Source: Alteromonas sp. BL110 (GTDB lineage: Bacteria; Pseudomonadota; Gammaproteobacteria; Enterobacterales; Alteromonadaceae). From it: DNA of 64,000 bases. The position numbers were made by a program, and so were the translations under genes. The notes under the pieces are model-generated. The model worked only from the letters and a program-made list of their open reading frames with translations. It was not told where the DNA came from and made no database searches. The stretch is from NCBI RefSeq assembly GCF_003443615.1, contig NZ_CP031967.1:3534001-3598000 (forward strand), given 5' to 3'. Below, in pieces: positions 9,942-19,086 of this stretch (position 1 is the first letter of the stretch; every line of letters begins with the position of its first letter).

Positions 9942-10255
9942 AAGTACCTCTTTCGATGATTAAACACCCTCGTTACGTTAAGGAAAGAATGATAGATCGC
10001 CTTGAATTAATACAAGGGGAAAAAGTGCGTTTGTTGATTTGAAGTCGGTAGCCTATTTAGCAATAGAGCAATAGAGCAATAGAGCAATAGAGCAATAGAG
10101 CAATAGAGCAATAGGCTAAAGAACGTGTAAGTAATGGCAGGCTCAAAGAATGTGGGGGAAGATTGAGCTTAAACGGCAGTGTGCTTCAGTTTTGAGCCTA
10201 TCTATGTGATTTGGGGCTTCATAAATAAGACCGCTTCATCAATTGCTCAATAAAA
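9942..10255. other. Intergenic region between mscS and metG, with an octamer tandem array
   Basis: About 310 bp without a credible gene. It contains the mscS promoter region at its left side, the AGCAATAG array at 10059-10114 and, at the right, the metG terminator. No further RNA or operator structure was seen. Confidence 0.6.
10059..10114 (+). repeat. Octamer tandem repeat, AGCAATAG x7
   Basis: Seven exact contiguous copies of the 8-bp unit AGCAATAG (56 bp), non-coding, between the mscS start and the metG terminator. The perfect copies suggest recent slipped-strand expansion, so copy number may vary between strains. Confidence 0.95.
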
Positions 10256-10296
10256 AAGGTGACATCCCGTCGCTTTACAGCGCTGAATGTCACCTT
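10256..10296 (-). terminator. Terminator downstream of metG
   Basis: Perfect 10-bp inverted repeat AAGGTGACAT / ATGTCACCTT around a 21-nt loop that can itself fold. On the minus strand it is followed by TTTTTTATT. It lies about 25 bp after the metG stop. Confidence 0.75.
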
Positions 10297-10321
10297 ACTT
10301 CAATGTTGAACGCTATCAGGC

Positions 10322-12349
10322 TTACTTAACGCGCATACCCGGCTTTGCACCTTCGTGCGGCTCAAGAATATATAGCTCATCGCCGCCAGGGCCTGCGGCT
10401 AGTACCATGCCTTCACTCATACCAAAACGCATTTTACGAGGAGCTAGGTTGGCTACCATTACTGTATGCTTACCAATTAAGGCTTCAGGCGAGTAGGCCG
10501 ATTTGATACCTGCAAAAACTTGCTTAGTTTCGCCGCCTAAATCCAGCTCTAAACGTAAAAGCTTGTCGGCTTTTTCTACGTGCTCTGCGTTAGCAATACG
10601 AGCAATACGTAAATCTACTTTTGCGAAATCATCAAACGAGATAGTGTCGCTGATAGGGTCTTTAGCTAGCGGGCTGTCTGGGTCGATGGCCGGTGCAGCT
10701 GGCGCTAGGCTTTCTTTTGAATCTTCAACCATGGCGTCGATTTTCTCCATTTCTACACGCTGCATCATCGGCTTAAATTTGTTGATGGCGTGTCCTTTCA
10801 ATAGGGTTTGCAGTGAATTCCAGTCAAACGAGTCGTTTAGGAATGCTTCTGCTTTTTCTGCAAGTACCGGTAGTACAGGCTTTAAGTAGATAACCAACAG
10901 ACGGAACATGTTAATACCTAGCGAGCACACATCGTGTGTGAACTGCTGCTTAGTCTCGTCTTTAATGGTTACCCAAGGTGCGTTGTTGTCGATGAATTGG
11001 TTTGCTTTATCAGCAAGGGCCATAATTTCACGCACAGCTTGGTGATACTTACGCTTCTCAAATAGTGCAGCAATGCTTTCTGACGCGTTTTGGAACTCAG
11101 CAATAAGCTCTGGTTCAATCACGTTGTCTGATAATTTTCCGTCGAAACGCTTTGTGATAAAGCTTGCACAGCGGCTTGCGATGTTAACTACTTTACCTAC
11201 CAAGTCTGAATTCACTTTTTGTGCGAAGTCAGTAAAGTTAAGGTCGATGTCGGTTACGCCGTCACCCAATTTAGACGCAAAGTAGTAACGCAAATATTCT
11301 GGGTTTAGGTGGTCAAGGTAAGTACGGCCTTTTATGAAAGTACCGCGCGACTTCGACATTTTCGCACCGTTTACGGTTACGAACCCGTGAATATTTACGC
11401 CAGTTGGCTTGCGGTAGCCAGCGCCTTCTAGCATGGCAGGCCAAAATAGGCAGTGGAAATAGGTAATGTCTTTACCAATAAAGTGGTACAGCTCAGCGTC
11501 AGAATCGGCTTTCCAGAAATCGTCAAATTCTAGATTGTTCTGGTCGCAGAAGTTTTTAAAACTAGCCATGTAACCAACCGGAGCGTCTACCCACACGTAG
11601 AAGAACTTGTTAGGTGCACCTGGAATTTCAAAACCAAAATACGGCGCATCACGGCTAATATCCCACTGTTGTAGACCTTCGGTAAACCACTCTTGTAGTT
11701 TGTTTGCCATTTCTTCTTGTAGGGCACCCGAGCGGATCCACTCTTTTAACATGCCTTCAAACTTTGGCAGGTCAAAAAAGAAGTGCTCAGACTCACGCAG
11801 TACTGGCGTAGCACCAGAAACCACGCTACGTGGATTCTTAACTTCAGTTGGGCTGTAAGTTGCACCACACACGTCACAGCTATCGCCGTTTTGATCTTCT
11901 GCGCCACAGCTTGGACAAGTACCCTTAACGAAACGATCTGGCAGGAACATTTCTTTTTCAGGGTCGAATAATTGGTTAATAGTGCGCTTGCTAATGTAAC
12001 CCGCGTTATCTAGGCGAGTGTAAATTTCTTCACACAATGCCTTGTTTTCTGGCGAATGGGTTACATAGTAGTTGTCGTAATCAACGTGAAAATCAACAAG
12101 GTCTTGGTGGTGTTCAGCACGGGTTCTAGCCACCATTTCTTCTGGTGTAATGCCAAGCTCTTGGGCTTTAAGCATAACCGGTGTACCGTGTGCATCGTCG
12201 GCGCAAACACTGTAACATTCGTTTCCGCGAAGGCGCTGAAAACGAGTCCAGATGTCGGTTTGAATGTGTTCTAGCAAATGACCTAAGTGAATAGAACCAT
12301 TTGCGTATGGCAACGCACTGGTTACCAGAATTCGGCGTTTTTCTGACAT
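10322..12349 (-). CDS. metG: Methionyl-tRNA synthetase
   Basis: Charges initiator and elongator tRNA-Met. I place the start at the ATG at 12347-12349 ([18 protein letters not shown]), giving 675 residues, against 677 in E. coli. The open frame extends 27 codons further but that part has no family similarity. HLGH (HIGH) and KMSKS ([12 protein letters not shown]) signatures are intact. The zinc knuckle [18 protein letters not shown] marks the MetG1 type. The anticodon-binding helical domain is followed by a linker and the C-terminal tRNA-binding OB fold (about 570-675, [14 protein letters not shown]). It is divergent from mrp, the arrangement conserved in enterobacteria and Alteromonadales. 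Confidence 0.97.
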   Translation of the reverse strand: MSEKRRILVTSALPYANGSIHLGHLLEHIQTDIWTRFQRLRGNECYSVCADDAHGTPVMLKAQELGITPEEMVARTRAEHHQDLVDFHVDYDNYYVTHSPENKALCEEIYTRLDNAGYISKRTINQLFDPEKEMFLPDRFVKGTCPSCGAEDQNGDSCDVCGATYSPTEVKNPRSVVSGATPVLRESEHFFFDLPKFEGMLKEWIRSGALQEEMANKLQEWFTEGLQQWDISRDAPYFGFEIPGAPNKFFYVWVDAPVGYMASFKNFCDQNNLEFDDFWKADSDAELYHFIGKDITYFHCLFWPAMLEGAGYRKPTGVNIHGFVTVNGAKMSKSRGTFIKGRTYLDHLNPEYLRYYFASKLGDGVTDIDLNFTDFAQKVNSDLVGKVVNIASRCASFITKRFDGKLSDNVIEPELIAEFQNASESIAALFEKRKYHQAVREIMALADKANQFIDNNAPWVTIKDETKQQFTHDVCSLGINMFRLLVIYLKPVLPVLAEKAEAFLNDSFDWNSLQTLLKGHAINKFKPMMQRVEMEKIDAMVEDSKESLAPAAPAIDPDSPLAKDPISDTISFDDFAKVDLRIARIANAEHVEKADKLLRLELDLGGETKQVFAGIKSAYSPEALIGKHTVMVANLAPRKMRFGMSEGMVLAAGPGGDELYILEPHEGAKPGMRVK

Positions 12350-12457
12350 AATGACGTTATTGATTCTTTGCGTTTCAAAATGGCTGCAAATACTAGCGGA
12401 AAACCGCGTTTTTTGCATCTCGTAATTCACACAATTCTACTACTAGTAAGGCATTTT

Positions 12458-13564
12458 ATGTTCTTTTCTCGCAAAGCAGAGCCGCTAACTCACAAAGTTG
12501 CCGCTATTTTAGCCAAGTATTTCTCGCTAGACGTAGACGATACCTTACCTTGGTGTGCTTTTAGTCAGCCAGAAAATGAAAATGCGGGCATTACCGTTAC
12601 TTTGCCATTTTGCATTGCTACTCAGTTAGATACGCTTAAACAAGAAGTGCGTAACCAGCTTAAAGGGAGACTAGATGCCGATAAGCTTACTTTTAAGCAA
12701 AACGTTGCCAGTGGCGAAACTGAAGTTGCCCCTGTTACTAATATCAAAAATATTATTGCGGTAGCCTCTGGCAAAGGTGGTGTGGGTAAGTCTACAACCA
12801 GTATCAACCTTGCGTTTGCGCTTATGCAAGAAGGCGCGAAAGTAGGTATCTTAGATGCTGACATTTACGGGCCGTCTATTCCTATAATGCTGGGCAACCC
12901 TAACGCACACCCTGAAAGTGAAGATAATAAGCACATGCAACCGCTTATGGCACATGGGCTGGTAGCAAACTCTATCGGTTATTTAGTTCCTCAGGAAGAC
13001 GCGGCTGTATGGCGCGGACCAATGGCAAGCAGAGCGTTGAAGCAATTACTAGATGAAACCTTGTGGCCCGTGCTGGATTACCTGATTGTAGACATGCCCC
13101 CAGGTACCGGCGACATTCAGCTTACGATGGCGCAGCAAGTACCGCTAACCGCATCTGTGGTAGTTACCACGCCGCAGGACTTAGCGTTAGCCGACGCCCA
13201 AAAGGGCATAAGCATGTTTGAAAAGGTTAACGTACCTGTGCTTGGCCTTATCGAGAACATGAGCTATTACCAATGCAGAGCCTGCGGCACCAAAGACTAC
13301 GTGTTTGCCAAAGACGGAGGAGAGGCACTGGCTGAGCGCCATGGATTGCCCCTGTTAGGCCAGTTACCCCTTGATATTCATATTCGAGAACATGGCGATG
13401 CAGGTACACCTTTGTTACTGGCCTCGCCTGATGGTGCCTTAAGTGAAAGCTATCGCGAGGCTGCGCGAGCACTGTCTATGCAGCTGGCGCTTACGGTTGA
13501 ACCACGAAAAGGGGCGGTTAAACACATTAAAGGCGACCCTATTGGCATTCTTGGGAAAGATTGA
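12458..13564 (+). CDS. apbC: Iron-sulfur cluster carrier ATPase, Mrp/ApbC family
   Basis: Homodimeric MinD-like P-loop ATPase that carries and transfers 4Fe-4S clusters. The start at 12458 (MFFSRKAEPL) with an AAGG Shine-Dalgarno gives 368 residues; earlier in-frame starts would overlap the metG promoter. The deviant Walker A is GKGGVGKS at about residues 108-115. Switch and base motifs follow (DADIYGPSIP, DYLIVDMPPGTGDIQLT). The cluster-binding CxxC is in YYQCRACGT. An N-terminal DUF59-like region is reduced. The stop codon lies inside an 8-bp repeat array that starts at the penultimate codon. Confidence 0.93.
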   Translation: MFFSRKAEPLTHKVAAILAKYFSLDVDDTLPWCAFSQPENENAGITVTLPFCIATQLDTLKQEVRNQLKGRLDADKLTFKQNVASGETEVAPVTNIKNIIAVASGKGGVGKSTTSINLAFALMQEGAKVGILDADIYGPSIPIMLGNPNAHPESEDNKHMQPLMAHGLVANSIGYLVPQEDAAVWRGPMASRALKQLLDETLWPVLDYLIVDMPPGTGDIQLTMAQQVPLTASVVVTTPQDLALADAQKGISMFEKVNVPVLGLIENMSYYQCRACGTKDYVFAKDGGEALAERHGLPLLGQLPLDIHIREHGDAGTPLLLASPDGALSESYREAARALSMQLALTVEPRKGAVKHIKGDPIGILGKD

Positions 13565-13590
13565 AAGATTGAAAGATTGAAAGATTGAAA
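13559..13590 (+). repeat. Octamer tandem repeat, GATTGAAA x4, across the mrp stop codon
   Basis: Four exact copies of GATTGAAA, the first of which supplies the last codon and TGA stop of mrp. Because the stop sits in the first copy, gain or loss of units would leave the protein unchanged. Confidence 0.9.
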
Positions 13591-13840
13591 GATGGGAAAG
13601 GTTGGATGAAAGAGTAGAATTAAGTGCTGACACATAGTGTGCAAAAGTTAAGAAAATATAGTTCAAAGCCTAGTTAGATGCTTAATTAAGGAAAAATAGA
13701 GGCAAGTTTTGGTGCTCAAATTTAAAATTGACTAAAACTTTATAAAAATTGCGCAAAAGCAGATAAAACAAGCCTTTGAGCAGTTGAATGCATGCGGTGA
13801 CAAACGCATAATAGCGGCCTAACGAAATGAGGAATACACC

Positions 13841-14434
13841 ATGCGCTTGTGCGACCGCGATATCTACCAACATCTTCAAGATGGAAAAATAAAAATTGAG
13901 CCTACACCTAACTATGATCAGATTAGCGGTGTAACGGTAGATATCCGCCTTGGTAACAAATTTCGTGTGTTTGAAGACCATCAAGCGCCGTTCATCGATT
14001 TGAGTGGCCCAAAAGCGCAAGTACAAGAGGCGCTGGACCACGTAATGAGCGACGAAATTGTGTTGGAAGAGGGGAAAGCGTTCTTCTTGCACCCGGGCGA
14101 ACTGGCGCTTGCCATTACGCACGAATCGGTAACTTTACCAGATAACATCGTTGGCTGGTTAGACGGGCGTTCTTCACTCGCACGTTTGGGCTTAATGGTG
14201 CACGTAACCGCGCATCGAATCGATCCTGGTTGGTCTGGCAACATCGTTCTTGAGTTTTACAACAGCGGTAAATTACCACTTGCGCTTCGCCCTAAAATGA
14301 AAATAGGCGCACTGAGCTTTGAAGTGCTATCAGCGCCAGCTGAAAAACCGTATAACGCCAGAGTTGATGCCAAATATAAAGATCAAGCCGGTGCAGTGGC
14401 CAGCCGTATTTCGTCTGACGATGAAAGTAAGTGA
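13841..14434 (+). CDS. dcd: dCTP deaminase
   Basis: Deaminates dCTP to dUTP as the main source of dUMP for thymidylate synthesis in gammaproteobacteria. It has 197 residues (E. coli 193). The signature block from [12 protein letters not shown] through [17 protein letters not shown] and [17 protein letters not shown] is complete. It includes the catalytic Glu in VLEF and the Arg/Ser of [10 protein letters not shown]. The ATG at 13841 follows a GAGGA Shine-Dalgarno (aatgaggaatacaccATG). It lies downstream of mrp by about 280 bp on the same strand; mrp-dcd linkage is common in this group. Confidence 0.96.
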   Translation: MRLCDRDIYQHLQDGKIKIEPTPNYDQISGVTVDIRLGNKFRVFEDHQAPFIDLSGPKAQVQEALDHVMSDEIVLEEGKAFFLHPGELALAITHESVTLPDNIVGWLDGRSSLARLGLMVHVTAHRIDPGWSGNIVLEFYNSGKLPLALRPKMKIGALSFEVLSAPAEKPYNARVDAKYKDQAGAVASRISSDDESK

Positions 14435-14576
14435 GAAAAACAACCTAAAAACAACTTTTTTGGAAAAGCCTCGTGCGTTTCCCGCTAATTACTGATAGAA
14501 AATATAAGAGCAATAATTAGGGCCTATAACTAAGGCGCTAGCACTTATAATAAAGCGATTAGTAACGGGAAGCGCA

Positions 14577-16013
14577 ATGCACACAAATCCTGAACCTTCT
14601 TCAGATACCCAACAACGACAGCCAACACGTAAGAACAGTATTATCCTTTTCGCGTTTATCGCCTCTGTTCTTAGCGGTATGGGCTTATGGGCTGTAAATC
14701 AGCCCAGCGAGATTATATTTACCGCCGCGATCACCCTTTTTGTAGCAATACTTTGGGTAACCGAAGCGCTCCCCATTCCCGCTACTTCGCTGCTGCCATT
14801 CGCGTTATTTCCATTATTCGGCGTGCTGTCGCACAGCGAAGCTGCGTCTGCCCTAGGAAGTCATGTCATTATATTGCTAATGGCGGCTTTTATGCTGTCA
14901 AAAGGGCTTGAACGTGCGAACTTACACAAGCGATTTGCTATTTACATGCTGCGTATAACAGGCAGCGGCAGCCCGCTTAAACTGGTACTGGGCTTTATGC
15001 TCACCACCGCAGTCCTTAGTATGTGGATTAGTAACACCGCCACGGTGTTAATGATGTTGCCAATGGCCATTGCCATTATTAATGCGGTCGATAACCCAAG
15101 ATTTGGCGTGGCCCTAATTCTGGGTATTGCTTATTCAGCAAGTTTGGGCGGGGTAGGGACACCCATTGGCACGCCGCCTAATATTATCTTCATGAGCGTG
15201 TATGAAGAAACACAAGGTATGGAATACAGCTTTATTGAATGGATGAAAACTGGCGTACCGATTGTTGTTTTTGGTGTGCCTATTATGGCCTTGTGGTTAG
15301 CGCGGGGAATTAAAGAAGTGGGCAATATCGATTTGCCTGTACCTTGCGCGTGGACAAAAGCGGAAAAGCGTGTGCTTGCCATTTTCGGTACGGTAGCAAT
15401 GGCGTGGATATTCAGACCTTTTTGGACCGCTTGGATAGGCGTGACCACCATCAGTGATAGCACTATAGCCGTTGCAGGTGTTGCCGCTATGTTTTTCACC
15501 AATAGCGGCAATGACAATGGCGAAGTAGATGCAAAAGGTAACCGCGATAAGCTGCTAGACTGGAAAACCGCAAACGATATTCCTTGGGGAATGCTGCTGC
15601 TGTTTGCAGGTGGAATTTGTATTGCGAAAGCGTTTATGTCGTCGGGTTTAAGCGTATTGATGGGCTCATGGTTAACAGGCCTTGCGACCTTACCTGTATT
15701 ACTACTAGTACTGGGTATTTGCCTGTTCGTGACTTTCTTAACGGAAATTACTTCAAACACAGCAACGTCTACATTACTAATGCCGATATTGGCCGCAGCA
15801 GGCTTAGCTGTAGGCGTTGACCCCAAATTACTGATGATACCGGCTGCCATTAGCGCAAGTTGTGCTTTTATGTTGCCAGTAGCAACCGCTCCCAATGCCA
15901 TTGCCTATTCAACGGAAAAGTTTGATATTAAAACCATGGCAAGAGAAGGCATAATGCTAAACGTGTTGGTTGCACTTGTGGTAACCGCGGTGTGCTACGT
16001 CACTTTGGCCTGA
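14577..16013 (+). CDS. DASS/SLC13-family sodium-coupled anion symporter
   Basis: Inner-membrane carrier of 478 residues with about 12 hydrophobic segments. It carries the two SNT-type signatures of the divalent anion:Na+ symporter family: ISNTATVLMMLPMA at about residues 150-165 and EITSNTATSTLLMP at about 385-400. Likely substrates are C4/C5 dicarboxylates or sulfate; sequence reading does not decide this. GVGTPIGTPPNIIFM after the first motif matches the dicarboxylate branch (VcINDY-like). It appears monocistronic and is the last chromosomal gene before the tRNA-Pro/island junction. Confidence 0.88.
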   Translation: MHTNPEPSSDTQQRQPTRKNSIILFAFIASVLSGMGLWAVNQPSEIIFTAAITLFVAILWVTEALPIPATSLLPFALFPLFGVLSHSEAASALGSHVIILLMAAFMLSKGLERANLHKRFAIYMLRITGSGSPLKLVLGFMLTTAVLSMWISNTATVLMMLPMAIAIINAVDNPRFGVALILGIAYSASLGGVGTPIGTPPNIIFMSVYEETQGMEYSFIEWMKTGVPIVVFGVPIMALWLARGIKEVGNIDLPVPCAWTKAEKRVLAIFGTVAMAWIFRPFWTAWIGVTTISDSTIAVAGVAAMFFTNSGNDNGEVDAKGNRDKLLDWKTANDIPWGMLLLFAGGICIAKAFMSSGLSVLMGSWLTGLATLPVLLLVLGICLFVTFLTEITSNTATSTLLMPILAAAGLAVGVDPKLLMIPAAISASCAFMLPVATAPNAIAYSTEKFDIKTMAREGIMLNVLVALVVTAVCYVTLA

Positions 16014-16149
16014 TATCAAAAAAACGGCAACTAGGTGTTTTAATGTAGAAATTTGCAAAGATGGTTAGCATTTGAGCGCTTGAACAGGCTTATTGCTAAT
16101 TCTCGTTGCATTGTGAACAAATATGAGTAGTATTACTCGCTCTTTCGGT

Positions 16150-16226
16150 CGGTGTGTAGCGCAGCCTGGTAGCGCACTGTCATGGGGTGTCAGGGGTCGG
16201 AGGTTCAAATCCTCTCACACCGACCA
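16150..16226 (+). tRNA. proL: tRNA-Pro (anticodon GGG)
   Basis: 77-nt cloverleaf with encoded CCA. The acceptor arms CGGTGTG and CACACCG pair perfectly. The D-arm (GCGCAGCCTGGTAGCGC), anticodon loop with GGG (CATGGGGTG) and T-arm (GGAGGTTCAAATCCTC) are all standard, and close to E. coli proL. Its 3' part from 16182 is duplicated at 28609-28654 and serves as the left attachment site of the island, so the insertion has kept the tRNA intact. Confidence 0.95.
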
Positions 16227-16227
16227 A
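16182..16227 (+). repeat. attL: 46-bp direct repeat, 3' half of tRNA-Pro
   Basis: Identical to 28609-28654 over 46 bp, running from the anticodon loop through the CCA end plus one base. The flanks differ on both sides (c/t on the left, t/c on the right), so these are the exact limits of identity. Confidence 0.95.
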
Positions 16228-16274
16228 TCTATATCTTTAATGATCAGAAAGTTACAAATATCATCCCCAGTATA

Positions 16275-16323
16275 TGTAGCAAAGAGAACTCTGATTTTTT
16301 AAACCATGTAGCATATATGTAGC
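16275..16323 (+). promoter_or_regulatory. Left integrase arm-type sites (three TGTAGC copies)
   Basis: TGTAGC occurs at 16275, 16307 and 16318, spacings of 32 and 11 bp. The same motif with the same two spacings and orientation occurs at the other end (28416, 28448, 28459). Placement 48-97 bp inside the core repeat fits arm-binding sites of a P4/lambda-type integrase. Confidence 0.65.
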
Positions 16324-16403
16324 TTGGTTTACTCATACATAATTTCTTAATTTCCGCTCCCTTTAGCATCTGCTTAACGATAATACCCTGCTTGTCAGCA
16401 TAC

Positions 16404-17468
16404 TTAACATTTAAGCAAATCTTTGTACTTCGCTACTGTCTGACGCGTTAGTCCAGATTCCTTTGCCAGATTGACTTGAGTAAGGCGCTCGCCTCGCTTT
16501 GTAAGACGAGATCTAGCTTCCAATAACTGTTGTTTGGTTTTCTCTTGTCGCGTCCGGTGCGTGTACCGTGCGCCTTCTTGCTGTGCCAGCTTTTTGGTAG
16601 TAGCTTGAATAGGTAAATTCCAAAGGCCTGCAACGCCCCGATTATGCGATGGGTTGTAGTTCAGCCAGGTCCATTGAGATACACTGCGAACTATCGAAGA
16701 AAGCTCATTAAGGGGCAATTGTTGCGTTTTACTAAGGTCTTTTCCGGTAAAATCATTAAAGTAAATCGCGAGCTGAAAAAGGTGTTGTTCCCATTGCTCA
16801 TAGCTCCAGTTTTTCCTAGCGAAAATTACTCTGCGGTACGCTTCAAACCGCAGTTCATGAAACACGGTGCAGTTTCTTGAATCGGGAACATTATCCCAAT
16901 CAAAGTCCCTACGTTTGCATATTTCTGGTCGCTCAAACCCATTGTTTAGTTCGTTTAGGTTATATTCGTGATGGTGTAGGAAACTTGTTTTCCAAAACGG
17001 ATGAAGTGGGTTCTTGCAAAGTGGACCGGTGTAAGCATTATCGGCCATCAATTCGCTAGTCATCTTCCTTTTGATATCGGCTAGGAAATTTACAGGTTTT
17101 CGACGAGAATTCCGGCTAGTTGATACATTTTGAATGGCGTAAAAAAGGTGTGCGGAGTTCTGTTTCAACTTCGCCTTAGGGCTTTGCCCACTCACTATAA
17201 TGTTTGGAGGCGGTAACAGTTTGTCTTCCCAAATAAATGGATCTGTCCCGTCTAAATCGAAAATCAGCCAGCATTTGGTGTTTGCTGGATTAACCTGGAT
17301 GTGAAGATACTTTTGTAAGGCACTATATTTGTACCGAAAAGAACTCTTTGTCACATCTTCTTGAGCGCAAAGAGTTTGTGGGGGAGTTGTGATTTCTAGC
17401 CGCTCGATTAGTCTCTCTCGCGCACAAGCAGGCGCCGCCAAGACTGGCTGAATTATTTCAGATAACAT
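16404..17468 (-). CDS. Replication initiator, ColE2-type replicase/primase (RepA-like)
   Basis: 354 residues. It resembles the plasmid replicase family (Pfam Replicase, as in ColE2 Rep), which primes leading-strand synthesis at a small origin. Recognisable parts are KYLHIQVNP, the acidic catalytic stretch WLIFDLDGTDPFIWED followed by LLPPPN, the SAHLFYAI histidine motif, and NAYTGPLCKNPLHPFW. The C-terminal region (about 300-354) is basic with a helix-turn-helix-like end (LTQVNLAKESGLTRQTVAKY), as expected for origin binding. It ends about 175 bp from the island's left end. The presence of a replicase implies an excised form that replicates. I could not locate the cognate origin. Confidence 0.75.
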   Translation of the reverse strand: MLSEIIQPVLAAPACARERLIERLEITTPPQTLCAQEDVTKSSFRYKYSALQKYLHIQVNPANTKCWLIFDLDGTDPFIWEDKLLPPPNIIVSGQSPKAKLKQNSAHLFYAIQNVSTSRNSRRKPVNFLADIKRKMTSELMADNAYTGPLCKNPLHPFWKTSFLHHHEYNLNELNNGFERPEICKRRDFDWDNVPDSRNCTVFHELRFEAYRRVIFARKNWSYEQWEQHLFQLAIYFNDFTGKDLSKTQQLPLNELSSIVRSVSQWTWLNYNPSHNRGVAGLWNLPIQATTKKLAQQEGARYTHRTRQEKTKQQLLEARSRLTKRGERLTQVNLAKESGLTRQTVAKYKDLLKC

Positions 17469-17543
17469 AAACTACCAATGTTGAAATTCAGTTCAACACG
17501 GCAGGCAGTGAGTTTGGTCGCTTATGCCTGCCGTATTCTCAGA

Positions 17544-17762
17544 CTAAGCAACTTCGCCGTAGGTACGCAGCCAGTTTTCCAGCTTGGATTCTTCGAAGAG
17601 TAGTTTTCCACCAATTTTAATTGCTTCAGGCGCGAGCTTGTTAGCTAAAGCCTTGTTACCTTCTTCAATGGCAGATTTACGTTTATTTCGCAGATTGTAT
17701 AGATGCTGAGGCGTACAGTTTAAGTACGCTGCTGCTTGTTTCGTGGTAATAAATGCGGACAT
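17544..17762 (-). CDS. AlpA/excisionase-like MerR-type HTH protein
   Basis: 72 residues, starting ITTKQAAAYLNCTPQHLYNL, a winged-helix MerR-type motif with a C-terminal IKIGGKLLFEESKLENWL. This layout is standard for AlpA/Xis recombination directionality factors. It lies 75 bp upstream of the replicase on the same strand, so the two probably form one transcription unit. Its role in directing excision by the island integrase is inferred. The basic stretch RNKRKSAIEEGNKALANKLA is a longer insertion than in phage P4 Vis. Confidence 0.75.
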   Translation of the reverse strand: MSAFITTKQAAAYLNCTPQHLYNLRNKRKSAIEEGNKALANKLAPEAIKIGGKLLFEESKLENWLRTYGEVA

Positions 17763-17966
17763 GAGCCCTCCTAACCGTAATACCTAAACCTGTTAAACAT
17801 TTATGAAGTGATTGACCTAGGGAAGGTCCGTCCTTTTCCTCACTACGTGTAACAGGCAGCCGGTTAGAGCGCCTTTTTTTGCGATTCTGACATTTACGTC
17901 ATTGGAGTTAGGTTATTACATAATTAGAATTGAGTAAAGAATTGTACCTATTGTAGAAAAGCATGC

Positions 17967-17987
17967 TGCGCAGCCAACGGCTGCGCA
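17967..17987 (-). terminator. Hairpin, possible terminator of the small ORF at 18050-18247
   Basis: Perfect 9-bp stem TGCGCAGCC / GGCTGCGCA with a 3-nt loop. On the minus strand it is followed by GCATGCTTTTC, a short T-run. It lies about 60 bp after the small ORF. Confidence 0.5.
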
Positions 17988-18049
17988 TCCCAATGCAAAG
18001 TAAAAACCCAACGTTAGAATTACACCGGTGTATCACCTTGTCAAAGGTG

Positions 18050-18247
18050 CTAGTAATAGAACTCACCGCGGTCGTGAGCATCTCGTGCTTCTTGTTCAGA
18101 ATAATCATCCCCGAAGAAATTTACATTTCCTGCGCCGTCACTATGTTCATCAATAAACCTGTCTTGCTTTTTTGCATCTTCATTTGGGTCATCTAGCAGA
18201 ACTTCTAACGCAACCAGGGCGGTTGCTTTTAATATCTTCGAAAGCAT
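18050..18247 (-). CDS. Small acidic hypothetical protein
   Basis: 65 residues from the ATG at 18245-18247, preceded by a TGGAG Shine-Dalgarno. A hydrophobic N-terminal third (LSKILKATALVALEVLLDD) is followed by a strongly acidic and hydrophilic tail rich in Asp/Glu (DDYSEQEARDAHDRGEFYY). I do not recognise a family. It is divergent from the Xre regulator across about 90 bp, in the slot where islands often keep regulatory or anti-restriction genes. An acidic DNA-mimic role is only a thought. Confidence 0.5.
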   Translation of the reverse strand: MLSKILKATALVALEVLLDDPNEDAKKQDRFIDEHSDGAGNVNFFGDDYSEQEARDAHDRGEFYY

Positions 18248-18339
18248 CTTGCACTCCAATAAAGCTAAGGATTCCTGAGTATCTATGACTTATTAAAGCT
18301 AAGAAACTCTTAGTTTTCAAGTTTTAGTTAGTTTCAAAC

Positions 18340-18603
18340 ATGAATAATGATGAGTCGCCTTTTCCTAAAAGGTTAAAGCAGGCCAGAAAAGATCGGGGAT
18401 TGTCTCAAAAGCAACTCGGTATCCTGTCGGGGATGGACGAGTTTTCAGCTTCCGCTCGTATGAACCAATATGAAAAAGGAGTCCATTCGCCCGACTTTAA
18501 GACGGTGAAGGCCTTAGCGGAGGTACTGAAAGTTCCTACAGCTTTTCTTTATTGTGAAGAAGATGGCTTAGCGGAACAGATCGCCAGTTTTAAAAATGGT
18601 TAG
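18340..18603 (+). CDS. Xre-family HTH transcriptional regulator
   Basis: 87 residues with one HTH_3 domain (about 9-70): FPKRLKQARKDRGLSQKQLG, then MNQYEKGVHSPDFKTVKALAEVLKVP and a short FLYCEED tail, typical of Cro/C1 and C.control repressors. Divergence from the small acidic ORF over a short intergenic region suggests that it controls that promoter. It is likely the master repressor of the island's replication/excision block, an inference from position. Confidence 0.85.
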   Translation: MNNDESPFPKRLKQARKDRGLSQKQLGILSGMDEFSASARMNQYEKGVHSPDFKTVKALAEVLKVPTAFLYCEEDGLAEQIASFKNG

Positions 18604-18769
18604 GTCTCACCGCTGTTATTCACTTGCTTTGACGCGAAATGAAAATAGCCAGCGAAGAATGCAACCAAGCCAAGTATCATCAGATTGCTCACTATTAGCG
18701 GTGCCATAAAAACCTCCTCGAATGCTGAGATTAAAGCGTAAGATAGTTTGTCATTAACAGCAAGCTGAG

Positions 18770-18894
18770 CGCAAAACCCAGCCCTTGCTATCGAGGCATC
18801 ACGAGCAATATCCCTCTCTTTTTTCGGGCGCGTTGCCGCCCGCTATGTCGAAGCCGAAAATCGTCTTCAACATAGCGGGCGTCTGGGTTTTGCG
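18770..18894. repeat. Nested inverted repeats
   Basis: Outer arms CGCAAAACCCAG (18770-18781) and CTGGGTTTTGCG (18883-18894) are perfectly complementary. Inside lies CCCGCTATGTcGAAG (18839-18853) against CTTCaACATAGCGGG (18865-18879), a 15-bp stem with one mismatch and an 11-nt loop. Confidence 0.85.
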
Positions 18895-18994
18895 TTCTTA
18901 CGCGCAGCTATCTGTTTGCAGAAGCCATTTGCAGATTGAAAAAAATTTTTTCAGCAGGTAGTCTCTAAATGTATAGCCCGTTCGGGCATCGAAA

Positions 18995-19033
18995 AAAGTC
19001 GGCGCTTTCAGCTGCCGTTTACACGTAATGAGG
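18995..19033 (+). repeat. Imperfect direct repeat, copy 1
   Basis: The segment with GTCGGCGCTTTCAGCTGCCG, then TTTACACGTAATGAGG, matches 19087-19126 with two substitutions and one small indel. The embedded CAGCTG is palindromic. Confidence 0.85.
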
Positions 19034-19086
19034 ACCCTCACTTCTCATATCTATATTCATGTCACGCCGCATTTTCAGGCGTTTTT

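Noticed and set aside
10059..10114. CRISPR-like short repeats
   Set aside because: Contiguous 8-bp units with no spacers and no cas genes in the window.
15131..15901. Minus-strand frame of 256 codons over the DASS transporter
   Set aside because: Antisense shadow; the plus-strand gene has complete family signatures.
18770..18894. Retron ncRNA
   Set aside because: No reverse transcriptase gene anywhere in the island; the stems alone do not support a retron.
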